Positions 53,786 to 62,085 are shown, numbered from the stretch's first letter. The stretch is 64,000 bases of DNA from Clostridium estertheticum (GCF_011065935.2 NZ_JAAMNH020000001.1:4795001-4859000), one strand, 5' to 3'. The notes: a model not told the origin generated them from the letters alone. Program-made: numbers and translations.

Positions 53786-53937
53786 GCGCAGGAACTATTG
53801 AAATTTGATTTAGAAGTTCTTGCTTTTCACTTCTGAGACAGGACGTCGAATAAGTGCGTTATGGGATTTTTCATGGAATAAACTTAGAGTCTGTTAACGA
53901 ATTCTCTACTATCAGAACATCCTATATGCAGAACCTC
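53786..53937. repeat. Hybrid repeat: PAL-1 fragment joined to the right half of PAL-2
   Basis: 53786-53827 matches PAL-1 (GCGCAG, ACTATTGAAATTTGATTTAG). 53828-53937 matches the right half of the PAL-2 element at 59692-59801: ACTTCTGAGACAGGACGT, GAATAAGTGCGTTA, ACTTAGAGTCTGTTAACGAA, ATGCAGAACCT. It ends about 12 bp from the stop codon of the kinase gene. Confidence 0.83.
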
Positions 53938-53947
53938 TTTGGATCGA

Positions 53948-54550
53948 TTACTTTATTTTCCCCAACGCCTCATCTATAAGCCCTAGCACATATTCTTTAT
54001 CTTTTTCATTATTTTCAAAATCTAATCCTTCTACATTTATCTTTAAAATAGGTGATATATTATATTGCTCAAAATAAGCTCTATAATTAGAATTTAGCTT
54101 TTCCCAATACTCGCGTTCCACAATTTTTTCATACTCTCTACCCCTTTTATTTATCTTATCCATTGCTGCATCTACCGAGGTTTCAAGATATACAAGTAAT
54201 TTTGGTGCCTTGCAATGTTCAATCATATTTTCAAATAGTTCAGCATATAAATCAAACTCTTCTATACACATCTCTCCTGCATCTTTTAGCATCTTAGCAA
54301 AAATTACATCTCCATAAATACTTCTATCCATAACTGCATCTTTTACTTTTGAGGCTTCCTTAATATGTTTAAATCTTTTATTAAGGAAAAATATTTGGAG
54401 TGAAAAGCTATATCTCTCTCTATCATAATAAAATTTTTCTAATATAGGATTATCCACCACTGGCTCTTCAAAACGTACATACCCTTTTTCTGCCATTATG
54501 TTCATAAGTGTGGTCTTCCCTACTCCAACTACTCCATCAATAACTATCAT
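53948..54550 (-). CDS. Deoxynucleoside kinase (dNK/dGK-dAK type)
   Basis: 200 residues if started at 54550. P-loop DGVVGVGKTTLM, substrate segment RFEEPVVDNPILEKFYYD, the DRSIYGDVIFAK motif and an arginine-rich lid (INKRGREYEKIVE) identify a deoxynucleoside kinase that salvages deoxynucleosides into dNMPs. AGAGGAGG lies 10 bp before this start. An alternative ATG at 54602-54604, with GAGGAG upstream, would add 18 residues lacking family similarity. Monocistronic, with a palindromic repeat at its 3' end. Confidence 0.88.
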   Translation of the reverse strand: MIVIDGVVGVGKTTLMNIMAEKGYVRFEEPVVDNPILEKFYYDRERYSFSLQIFFLNKRFKHIKEASKVKDAVMDRSIYGDVIFAKMLKDAGEMCIEEFDLYAELFENMIEHCKAPKLLVYLETSVDAAMDKINKRGREYEKIVEREYWEKLNSNYRAYFEQYNISPILKINVEGLDFENNEKDKEYVLGLIDEALGKIK

Positions 54551-54659
54551 GTCCCAGTGTCCTCCTCTGTTTATCTTACTCAATGATCTCTCATAAAACC
54601 CCATAATCATATACTCCTCTTATGTCCTTCTTAGGTATAAAAAATACCCCGTTGTTACC

Positions 54660-55337
54660 CTACGCTATTTTAACATTCTTCCTCTTTGAATAAGCTAAAA
54701 TTATACCCAAAGCAAGTGATAAAAATGCCGCCATAAGCACCCTATACTCCCCTGGCAACAAGAAAGTTATTGTATGTGCCGGTATCCAGAAAAAAGGAAT
54801 GGTTTTAAACACAACAAAACTCATAAATCCATACCAATCTATTTTATTCGTTACAGCTCTAAGCTTAACTTTTTTAATTTCACTAAATTTTCCATGACCC
54901 AAATCTATATAGGTATCAGTAAGTCTATGTAGCGTCATGAAAGTAGGTCCAAAAATCAAATTCATAAAAGCGCTTGTGAAAAAGGCAAATAGTAATTTAG
55001 CTGAAAAAGTATCAGGTACACCACTAGGCAATAGGCCCTTCTTCATTGACCCAATTACTCCATTTGCAAATAAATCAAAGGCTATAACAAACCCCATACC
55101 TAAAAATCCCCAAACTATAAATTTATATATAATTCCTACAGGTTTCTTATAATTTCCAGTGACTATTCTAAGTGCTAGCAGTTCTCCCATTGTAGCTAAA
55201 ATGGAAACCTTTATAAATCCCATTATGTAAGGATGTGCTTTGTTAGCTACTGTATATATTTCATTAGTTGATGGAAAAGCCAATAGAAAAATAATTATTA
55301 GTAATGCTCCAATCCATATTAAATCCTTTTTTTTCAC
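54660..55337 (-). CDS. Polytopic membrane protein, possibly Mpv17/PMP22-like
   Basis: 225 residues with five or six membrane helices. The C-terminal FFWIPAHTITFLLPGEYRVL followed by LSLALGIILAY resembles the W-x-W-P...NF...VP-x-x-x-R pattern of Mpv17/PMP22 proteins, which in eukaryotes form small channels. The bacterial versions are uncharacterised, and the assignment is tentative. The gene is on the minus strand upstream of the deoxynucleoside kinase gene with about 50 bp between. Confidence 0.6.
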   Translation of the reverse strand: MKKKDLIWIGALLIIIFLLAFPSTNEIYTVANKAHPYIMGFIKVSILATMGELLALRIVTGNYKKPVGIIYKFIVWGFLGMGFVIAFDLFANGVIGSMKKGLLPSGVPDTFSAKLLFAFFTSAFMNLIFGPTFMTLHRLTDTYIDLGHGKFSEIKKVKLRAVTNKIDWYGFMSFVVFKTIPFFWIPAHTITFLLPGEYRVLMAAFLSLALGIILAYSKRKNVKIA

Positions 55338-55432
55338 TATAATTCCCCCTTTATATTCCCTTGTATTATATCAGAATCCCTAAGCAGTTTACACATTTTT
55401 TTAACCACATTTTGACTATTTAAAAATAAAAA

Positions 55433-55462
55433 AAAGCTAGTAATTGGACTTTTACTAGCTTT
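55433..55462 (-). terminator. Terminator of the HAD phosphatase gene
   Basis: AAAGCTAGTAA/TTACTAGCTTT, 11-bp perfect stem, followed on the minus strand by TTTTTATTTTT. It lies 175 bp past the HAD stop codon. Confidence 0.75.
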
Positions 55463-55637
55463 TAAATATTTTTTTAAAGAGGGAATTAATTTTTAGTATC
55501 AATGTTATCTTTAATTAGGGGGTAATAAGATGATCAATACTAAATGTATTAACAGTTTCTATGTTTTTATTATATACTGATTTAAATCGCTTGTCAATAA
55601 TTATTATTAATTAATATCAATTATATCCAATATTTTT

Positions 55638-56462
55638 TTATACCGCAAATGCTTCTTCGCCATTCAAAATGAACTTATTAATAATATACGCCACTCCATC
55701 TTCCTCATTAGTTTTAGTTATAAAGTTTGCAATTTTTTTAACTTCTGGGAAGGCATTTCCCATGGCAACTCCTAGTCCAGCATATTTAATCATATGAATA
55801 TCATTGCCTGCATCACCTATACATATAACCTCTTCTTGTTTAATATTAAGTTTTTTTGCAAGTGCTGCTACTCCTGCACCTTTGTTAACTGATTTATGAA
55901 GAAACTCCAAGTAGAAAGGTGCACTTCTAACTATTGTATACTTATTACTTACTTCTTCGGGAATATTTTGCATTATTTCCTCTATTAACTCTGGCTTGTC
56001 TACAAACATAACCTTTACTATAGTTGTATCTGAAGTCACATCTTCCACAGCAATTATTTCATTAGGTATACCGTTCATTTCTGCCTCACCTCTAGTGTAT
56101 ATAGTATCTTTAGGTGAAATTACACTAGTCTCTGTTAATGCATGTATATTAACTTTTAGCCCTTTGCTTAGTTTATATAAATATTTATAATCTTCCAGAG
56201 TTAATGTTGTTTTAGATATTATTTCCCCACCTTGAGAGCTTTGAACAAGTGCTCCATTAAAAGCTACAGCATAATCCTCCTCTGAAACTAAGTTAAGTTG
56301 TTCTAAATATTTTTTAAAACCAACTAAAGGTCTTCCTGATGCTAGTACAACTTTTACTCCATTTTCTCTGGCTTGTTGTATTGCTTCATAATTTGCTGGT
56401 GAAATTTTCTTTTCATCATTTAATAATGTACCATCCATATCTAATGCTAATAATTTATACAT
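55638..56462 (-). CDS. Cof-type HAD-family sugar-phosphate phosphatase
   Basis: 274 residues. HAD motif I is LLALDMDGTLLND (nucleophile Asp near 8), motif II LASGRPL, and motifs III/IV are KGAGVAALAKKL and CIGDAGNDIHMIKYAG. A C2B-type cap lies at about 85-190. This is the Cof/YidA subfamily, usually dephosphorylating sugar phosphates or flavin precursors; the substrate is not predictable. It is monocistronic and divergent from the diguanylate cyclase gene. Confidence 0.9.
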   Translation of the reverse strand: MYKLLALDMDGTLLNDEKKISPANYEAIQQARENGVKVVLASGRPLVGFKKYLEQLNLVSEEDYAVAFNGALVQSSQGGEIISKTTLTLEDYKYLYKLSKGLKVNIHALTETSVISPKDTIYTRGEAEMNGIPNEIIAVEDVTSDTTIVKVMFVDKPELIEEIMQNIPEEVSNKYTIVRSAPFYLEFLHKSVNKGAGVAALAKKLNIKQEEVICIGDAGNDIHMIKYAGLGVAMGNAFPEVKKIANFITKTNEEDGVAYIINKFILNGEEAFAV

Positions 56463-56773
56463 TCATAACCTCCACGTAACCACATTTATCAGAAATCACT
56501 CTAAAGCGATTAAATTATTTTAATTATATTTTAATAATTATATCATGGAATTTTATAAGTAATGGATTTCATAATTCATGAACTTTACGTGAATTTTTAT
56601 TTTCATACTATTTTAAATATAATATAGTTTTTTAATATTAAGCATTAAATTATGAATTTCAATAGATAATTATGTTAAGCTAGAGATAAAACAATGACAA
56701 ATCTACAATATTAATGTAAAATAATAACTATAATATGTAAAACTCACTAATTCTATGCAATAGGAGGATAATT
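56463..56773 (+). promoter_or_regulatory. Intergenic region with diguanylate cyclase promoter
   Basis: ATGACA (56694-56699), a 17-bp spacer and TAAAAT (56717-56722) form a good plus-strand promoter about 50 bp before the start codon. The left part should drive the divergent HAD gene. No repeat is seen. Confidence 0.6.
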
Positions 56774-59074
56774 ATGATGCTAAAAAAAGAAAAACCATTA
56801 ATCATTACTCTATCTATTATTATTTTAGCAGCATTATTATATGTAATTTTCACATTCAATAAATTAACCACCACCAATACCGCCTCAAATATTAACTCAC
56901 AAAAGGGTGTATTAGAGCTTTCAAATTGGGATTTTGATAAAGATGGCTATACTTCCGTTGGAGGCCAATGGGAATTTTACTGGCAGCAATTATTGACACC
57001 AGGAGATCTTGTTACTAGCTCCACAGCTCCCTCTTATATAGAAATGCCAATGGAGTGGAATAAATATGATCAAAATTACAGCTCTAACGGCTATGCCACA
57101 TATAGTTTAACAATAAAATTAAATGAGAAATATAAAGACACCCTTTTAGGTATAAGTGTTCCTTCCATGTTCTCTGCATATAAATTATGGGTGAATGGAA
57201 ACCCCTTTTCCTCTAATGGAATTGTTGGTACAAGTAAATCTTCCGAACGTCCTAAAACTATGCCCTTAACCCGTTATTTTATGAATAAGAATGAGGAGGT
57301 TCATTTAGTACTTCAAGTATCAAATCATAACTTTAGAAATGGTGGCACCTGGGACAAAATTTACCTAGGCACAGAGTCTCAAATGGCCACTAAAAGAGAG
57401 GCATCCATTGCACTTGATATTTTTTACTTCGGTGTACTGCTTATAATGGGTTTATATCACTTATGGTTATATGCTTTTAGAACAGATGATTCCCCTAAAC
57501 TTTATTTTGGTGCGCTGTGTATAACTTTATCTTTGAGGTCTTTAATTATTTGTAACAAATACTTTTTGACCATGTACAATAACTTAAGTTATAGTTTGGC
57601 TCTTAAACTAGAATACATAACTTTTTATGCCGGAGTTTATTTTATGCTAAGCTATATATATGAAGTTTTTAAAGATGATTCTTCAAAAATAATTAAAAAA
57701 AGCTGCAAACTTTTCTGTTTTTTCTTTATAATTATTACTATTTTTGCTTCCCCACTACTGGCGTCAAAGCTTCTTATGATATTTCAAATATCCACTTTAT
57801 TAATGATTATGCATGCAGCTATTGTTATAGTAAGGTCATACCATAGCAAAAGACAAAAAAACTTAATTATTGCAATTGCTTGCATAGTACCTATTGCATT
57901 AAGTTCTGTCACCATACTACGATATCTAGGTTTAAATAATGCCAATGACTATTCACTACCAGGATTCTTTATTCTCATACTTATAAATGCTTTTATATTA
58001 GCAATGAATGAATCTAAATCCTATAGAAAAATCCACAATTTATCAAAAGAAAATGAACAGTTTCTTTTAGCAGAAAAACTTACACAAGTTACCCTTCTCC
58101 TAAATTCCACTTTAAATTTGCAAGAAGTTTTAGATAAATTACTCAAAAGTTTAAAAGAATTAGTTCCTTATGACAGTGCCTCATTTTTCATGGAAGAAAA
58201 TAACCATTTTACTGTTAAAGCCGCAAACGGTTTCAAAAATATGGATATCATATACAAGATTTCTATTAATAAAGAAGAAGACAAGCTATTTAAAGAAATA
58301 TATGAAACTAACACCCCCCTATTGGTTTCTAACGTTAAAGACGACCCTCGTTTTAAGCATCACATGGAGCAAACTACTCTTGAAAGCTGGATGGGAATAC
58401 CAATAATATTTAAAAACAAAATTATTGGTATCTTAACATTAGATTCAACAAAAAAGAATATTTATACTCAATATTACTGTGACATAGCCTCATACTTTGC
58501 TTACCATGCAGGAATGGCTATAGAAAATGCTAAATTACATGGTAAAACTAAGGAACTAGCTAGTATGGACCCTCTAACTAACTTGTATAACAGACGTAGT
58601 TTTTTTGAGCTTGCAAATATAAGCTTTGATAAAGCCATAGCATTATCACAAACTATTTCAAGCCTTATGATGGACATTGACGATTTTAAAAAAATCAATG
58701 ACAACTTAGGCCACCATACCGGCGACTTGGTATTAAAACGCCTTTCTAAACTTTGCTTAGAAACTTTAAATAAAAATCATATTTTAGCTCGTTATGGCGG
58801 TGAAGAATTTATTGTCCTTTTACCTAACACCTCCTTTGAAGAAGCTAAAATAATTGGAGAAGAATTACGAAGCGCTATAGAAAATAATCCTATAATTATC
58901 AGAAAATCAGATTTAATACCTATCACCTTAAGCATTGGAGTTGCTTCTCTTACTCCAACAATAGAAGAGTTGGAGTACTTGTTTATAGAAGCAGATAAAG
59001 CTATGTACCAGGCTAAAGCTCTTGGTAAAAATCAAGTTATATCAACAAATTTAGATACTTTGATAGCAACTTAA
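56774..59074 (+). CDS. Membrane diguanylate cyclase: extracellular sensor, 7TM, GAF and GGDEF domains
   Basis: 766 residues. A signal-anchor helix (about 8-28) is followed by a beta-sandwich external domain (about 40-200, 7TMR-DISMED2/galactose-binding-like), seven membrane helices (about 205-415) and a GAF domain (about 440-590). The GGDEF domain follows, with the active-site motif ARYGGEEF near residue 675 (MDIDDFKKINDNLGHHTGD before it). It should make cyclic di-GMP in response to an external ligand and a cytosolic signal. The position of the RxxD inhibitory site reads NKNH, so product inhibition is probably lost. AGGAGG precedes the ATG pair. It is followed after 14 bp by a small anchored protein gene. 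Confidence 0.92.
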   Translation: MMLKKEKPLIITLSIIILAALLYVIFTFNKLTTTNTASNINSQKGVLELSNWDFDKDGYTSVGGQWEFYWQQLLTPGDLVTSSTAPSYIEMPMEWNKYDQNYSSNGYATYSLTIKLNEKYKDTLLGISVPSMFSAYKLWVNGNPFSSNGIVGTSKSSERPKTMPLTRYFMNKNEEVHLVLQVSNHNFRNGGTWDKIYLGTESQMATKREASIALDIFYFGVLLIMGLYHLWLYAFRTDDSPKLYFGALCITLSLRSLIICNKYFLTMYNNLSYSLALKLEYITFYAGVYFMLSYIYEVFKDDSSKIIKKSCKLFCFFFIIITIFASPLLASKLLMIFQISTLLMIMHAAIVIVRSYHSKRQKNLIIAIACIVPIALSSVTILRYLGLNNANDYSLPGFFILILINAFILAMNESKSYRKIHNLSKENEQFLLAEKLTQVTLLLNSTLNLQEVLDKLLKSLKELVPYDSASFFMEENNHFTVKAANGFKNMDIIYKISINKEEDKLFKEIYETNTPLLVSNVKDDPRFKHHMEQTTLESWMGIPIIFKNKIIGILTLDSTKKNIYTQYYCDIASYFAYHAGMAIENAKLHGKTKELASMDPLTNLYNRRSFFELANISFDKAIALSQTISSLMMDIDDFKKINDNLGHHTGDLVLKRLSKLCLETLNKNHILARYGGEEFIVLLPNTSFEEAKIIGEELRSAIENNPIIIRKSDLIPITLSIGVASLTPTIEELEYLFIEADKAMYQAKALGKNQVISTNLDTLIAT

Positions 59075-59088
59075 AATGGAGGGATATA

Positions 59089-59538
59089 ATGAAAATTTTT
59101 CCATGTTTAAAATCCCCTTTATTCTTTATATTATTAATATTCATCATGATTTTAGGTTTTATAGGATTTAATAAAATTAATAACATTAAGACAGTAGCTA
59201 ACGAAGAAAAGCAGTTAGCTACCTATCAAATTGCCAAAATAAAATCTAATTTGATAATAATTAAATCATCACCAGCATTGTCTTCAAATCCGCATGATTA
59301 TATAAAAGCTCATAAAAGTGAATATGACGAAATTGTTCAAATGGGTAACCCAGTTGTAGATTACTTTGTATCAGAATTTAAAAGTGGTAATTTAGATGGT
59401 AGCACAGAATGGATAACAGCATGGATATGCAACGAGATACTTGGCGATAAAAACCCTATAAAGATTTGGTCTGAAGACCATAAAAACGGATGGGACTCAG
59501 GTAGAGACTGGTACGAGAAATATACACAAATATTATAA
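59089..59538 (+). CDS. Signal-anchored small protein of unknown function
   Basis: 149 residues with one N-terminal membrane helix (about 10-26), then an external domain with DYIKAHKSEYDEIVQMGNPVVDYF and a Trp-rich end (STEWITAWICNEILGD, WSEDHKNGWDSGRDWYEKY). Similar short domains occur after anchors in Bacillus and clostridia, without known function. It begins 14 bp after the diguanylate cyclase with GGAGGG, so the two are very likely co-transcribed. A palindromic repeat begins two bases after the stop codon. Confidence 0.75.
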   Translation: MKIFPCLKSPLFFILLIFIMILGFIGFNKINNIKTVANEEKQLATYQIAKIKSNLIIIKSSPALSSNPHDYIKAHKSEYDEIVQMGNPVVDYFVSEFKSGNLDGSTEWITAWICNEILGDKNPIKIWSEDHKNGWDSGRDWYEKYTQIL

Positions 59539-59540
59539 TC

Positions 59541-59803
59541 GTGAAGGTTCTGCATGTAGGAGTGTGGCAGATAGTATATAATAAGTTTTACAGACTCTTA
59601 GTTTACTACATTACAAATCCACGTAAGCAGGCCAGGACATAACAATTAATAATTGTTATGTCCCCCAGAGACCTACCCAGAGGTTGCTAGCACTTCTGAG
59701 ACAGGACGTGGAATAAGTGCGTTAGGGGATTTTTCATGAAATAAACTTAGAGTCTGTTAACGAATTCTCTACTATCAAAACATCGTACATGCAGAACCTT
59801 CAT
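59541..59803. repeat. PAL-2 palindromic repeat, full length, with nested hairpin
   Basis: About 263 bp. The termini GAAGGTTCTGCATGTA and TACATGCAGAACCTTC are perfect 16-bp complements. Further pairing arms include ACAGACTCTTAGTTTA with TAAACTTAGAGTCTGTT. At the centre, after GCCAGGAC, lies a 27-bp palindrome (59636-59662) with core AACAATTAATAATTGTT, then CCCCCAGAGA. It fills the space between two convergent stop codons. Confidence 0.88.
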
Positions 59804-59817
59804 GGGATACTTTCTTA

Positions 59818-59991
59818 TTAAAGACTATCTATTTTTTTATGCTGGCATCTCTTACAAACCTTAATTTTTTCACCACTACCCATAATGAGATCATATAACA
59901 ATTTTATTCTTTCCGTCTTACATACTGGACAAGTTCCTCTTCCTCTTGATGGCAATTTCCACAAAGCTCTACCACGAAATTCTTTTCCCAT
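59818..59991 (-). CDS. Small zinc-ribbon-like protein
   Basis: 57 residues with two Cys pairs, CPVC (about 20-23) and CKRC (about 46-49), spaced as in a zinc ribbon. The N-terminus is basic (GKEFRGRALWKLPSRGRG). Function unknown; nucleic-acid binding is plausible. The ATG at 59989-59991 follows GAGGGGGAT; the open frame extends 12 codons further without a site. Monocistronic. Confidence 0.75.
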   Translation of the reverse strand: MGKEFRGRALWKLPSRGRGTCPVCKTERIKLLYDLIMGSGEKIKVCKRCQHKKIDSL

Positions 59992-60145
59992 TTTAAATCC
60001 CCCTCTTTGAATATGTTCTTTAATCACTATTAATAGTATTAATTATTGAGGGAATTTATGATTATTTTTATATTCCGTGGAATATATATTCTATATTGAG
60101 ATTGTAAATATTTTCATTAAAATATTTTAATGGGGGTTAATTATT

Positions 60146-60511
60146 ATGAAAAAGTTTTCTTTATTAATAATTTTAAGTATGTTAATACTTATTATTACTA
60201 CAAGTTGTAGGTCACAAGTTTTTAATCGCAATAGAACAAATAATCAACTAATACTAGAGTATTCTATACTGAATAGGACAGAATCACATTCGATGGAATT
60301 AAAAGAACAAACTATCGTTAATGTCATCATAGAAAATACATCTGGTCGTGTAGATATTCTTGTGGCAGATGCCACTGGCCAAGAAATATACAGAGGTGAT
60401 AATGCTACTTCAGGGAAGTTCTCACTTAAGATACCAAAAACAGATACATATAGGTTTTCTGTCACAGGCAAAAAAGCAAAAGGGAGTGTAAGTTTTAAAG
60501 TTGCCGATTAA
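60146..60511 (+). CDS. Small lipoprotein with beta-sandwich domain
   Basis: 121 residues. The signal peptide ends in the lipobox ITTSC (Cys near 21). The mature domain (about 35-121) has alternating strands (TIVNVIIENTSGRVDILVADATG, GKFSLKIPKTDTYRFSVTGKKAKGSVSFKV), like small carbohydrate-binding or bacterial Ig-type folds. No specific family recognised. GGGGGTT precedes the ATG. The stop codon TAA coincides with the start of half an AACAATTAATAATTGTT-type hairpin (60508-60524). Confidence 0.75.
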   Translation: MKKFSLLIILSMLILIITTSCRSQVFNRNRTNNQLILEYSILNRTESHSMELKEQTIVNVIIENTSGRVDILVADATGQEIYRGDNATSGKFSLKIPKTDTYRFSVTGKKAKGSVSFKVAD

Positions 60512-60524
60512 TAATTGTTATGTC
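60508..60524. repeat. Half hairpin TTAATAATTGTTATGTC
   Basis: Right half of the AACAATTAATAATTGTT family, identical to the right arm of the copy at 59646-59662. It begins at the lipoprotein stop codon; the left arm is missing. Confidence 0.6.
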
Positions 60525-60561
60525 AACTTAGTGAATACACAGATATGTCTTAGCTACTAGT

Positions 60562-60677
60562 AGGTATGGAATGCCCATGGAGTGACTCACAATATAAGAC
60601 GCATAAACTATTGAAATTCCATTTAAAAATTCTTGTTTAGAGCTCTTTTGCAAGGCACGCAGGAGAAATTTCATACT
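60562..60677. repeat. PAL-1 repeat, compact copy
   Basis: About 116 bp from GGTATGGAATGCCC to GGAGAAATTTCATACT, with interior ACTATTGAAATTCCATTTA, AAATTCTTGTTTAGA and TTTTGCAAGGCACGCAGG. The right end supplies the last Val codon and stop codon of the CMP-kinase-like gene. Confidence 0.85.
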
Positions 60678-61216
60678 TTCTCTATCACCCTTTTTATAGC
60701 ATCTAAAGCACTCTCTATTACCTCTTCCATACTAATATGTGAAGTATCAATAACCAAATCATAGTTACTATCCTTATTTAAATCAATATTATAAATATTC
60801 TTGAATCTACTAACCTCTAATCTTCTTCTTTCAATTATACTGGCCTTGGCTTCTTCTTTCGACGCATATTTCTCTGATTTACCTCTTTCATTTTTCATAG
60901 CCCGTTCCACTGCAACATCAATGTCTACCTTTAGATATATTTTAAAGGAGTCAGGTATAAAATACCAGGCAAGTCTAGCATCAAAAATAAAATTTTCCTT
61001 ATCCCTTCCAATTTCCATAGTCTTATTGTCAACTTCTTGATCTAAATTATTATCAAGCATATATTTATTGTATTCTGTTATAGACATCCCTTTTTCCACT
61101 GCTAACTTTCTTTGTAATTCACCTACACTAAAATAAGTATAATCTAAAGCCTCACTTATAGCCTTAGCAATACTGCTTTTCCCTGAATGTAAGGCTCCCG
61201 TTATAGTTATTTTCAA
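60671..61216 (-). CDS. Cytidylate kinase-like P-loop kinase
   Basis: 181 residues with P-loop GALHSGKSSIAKAI, a substrate-side segment (FIFDARLAWYFIPDSFKIYLKV) and a lid rich in Arg/Lys (RRRLEVSRFKNIYNID). It resembles the short archaeal-type CMP kinase family, also common as a second, non-housekeeping kinase in clostridia; the phosphate acceptor is unproven. The end ...IEKV-stop uses a GTA-TGA from the PAL-1 repeat terminus. It is monocistronic, with a 282-bp divergent gap to the ferritin-like gene. Confidence 0.8.
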   Translation of the reverse strand: MKITITGALHSGKSSIAKAISEALDYTYFSVGELQRKLAVEKGMSITEYNKYMLDNNLDQEVDNKTMEIGRDKENFIFDARLAWYFIPDSFKIYLKVDIDVAVERAMKNERGKSEKYASKEEAKASIIERRRLEVSRFKNIYNIDLNKDSNYDLVIDTSHISMEEVIESALDAIKRVIEKV

Positions 61217-61421
61217 TTTAAACTCATCTCCAATACTTTAATTCACTAAGCTAAATAACACATCAAATTATAATACCAATTATACTTCATAAATATACTT
61301 TTTGGAACTTTGTTATTTATAATCCTTTAGTTACCTATCCACAAGTGCTATCCATTCAATACCTGAAGGAGTAGCTTTACCCACGAAATTGTAACAAATA
61401 ACAAAGGCCCTTCATATTGTA

Positions 61422-61468
61422 TATAATATTGATTTTATAATTATTATCTTAACAATTAATAATTGTTT
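61422..61468 (+). promoter_or_regulatory. Promoter and leader hairpin of the ferritin-like gene
   Basis: TATAAT at 61422-61427 with ATAACA 18 bp upstream. The predicted leader contains AACAATTAATAATTGTT (61452-61468), then CTAAAAGGAGGG and the start codon. The rest of the 282-bp gap is unremarkable. Confidence 0.55.
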
Positions 61469-61498
61469 TGACCTAAAAACACTAAAAGGAGGGTTAAA

Positions 61499-61978
61499 AT
61501 GTTTGCACACCCATATACCATGTATGATATGAATTTATTAGAAAAATCCTTAGAAGGCATTAAATTAGCTGTTCAAGGTGAAAGTGAAGATGAATTATTC
61601 TATGACTACTTAATAAGCATTGCTCCTACAGAGGATGAAAAGAAAATTATTGCCTCTATAAGAGATGACGAACGTGGACATAATAAAATGTTTAGACAAA
61701 TATATAAAAGCATAACCGGTTCTTCCGTGCCACCTGGTGAAAATGTGGAATTTGTGAAACCAATTTCTTACCTTGATGGTATAAAAAAGGCTTTATTTGG
61801 AGAATTGGGTGCTGTAGAAAGATACCGTGAAATTAAAAGAGGTCTTCCACAAACAATATATAGAGATATCCTTTTCAACATTATAACTGATGAAATAAAG
61901 CATAGCGCAAAATATAATTACTTATTCACCTTAAACAGTCACAACATGCTAAGAAATATACACTATGGAGAGTTTTAG
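61499..61978 (+). CDS. Ferritin-like diiron-type protein
   Basis: 159 residues forming a predicted four-helix bundle with paired carboxylate motifs: GESEDELFYDYL (Glu), DDERGHNKMFRQIY (ExxH type), LFGELGAVERYREI (Glu), and TDEIKHSAKYNYLF (ExxH). This is the rubrerythrin/ferritin-like (DUF2202-like) layout without the rubredoxin zinc site, suggesting oxidative-stress or metal handling. AGGAGGG precedes the ATG. Terminator follows at 62029. Confidence 0.82.
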   Translation: MFAHPYTMYDMNLLEKSLEGIKLAVQGESEDELFYDYLISIAPTEDEKKIIASIRDDERGHNKMFRQIYKSITGSSVPPGENVEFVKPISYLDGIKKALFGELGAVERYREIKRGLPQTIYRDILFNIITDEIKHSAKYNYLFTLNSHNMLRNIHYGEF

Positions 61979-62028
61979 TATATCTCGCTAATACTTCTCT
62001 ATAAGGCATCATAAAAAGTATAATATCC

Positions 62029-62085
62029 ATTATAGGCTCCAAGGTGATCATTATGCACCGCCCACCTCGGAGCCTATAATTTTTG
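62029..62085 (+). terminator. Terminator of the ferritin-like gene
   Basis: TATAGGCTCC-AA-GGTG/CACC-TC-GGAGCCTATA stem followed by ATTTTTG, about 50 bp past the stop codon. Confidence 0.88.
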
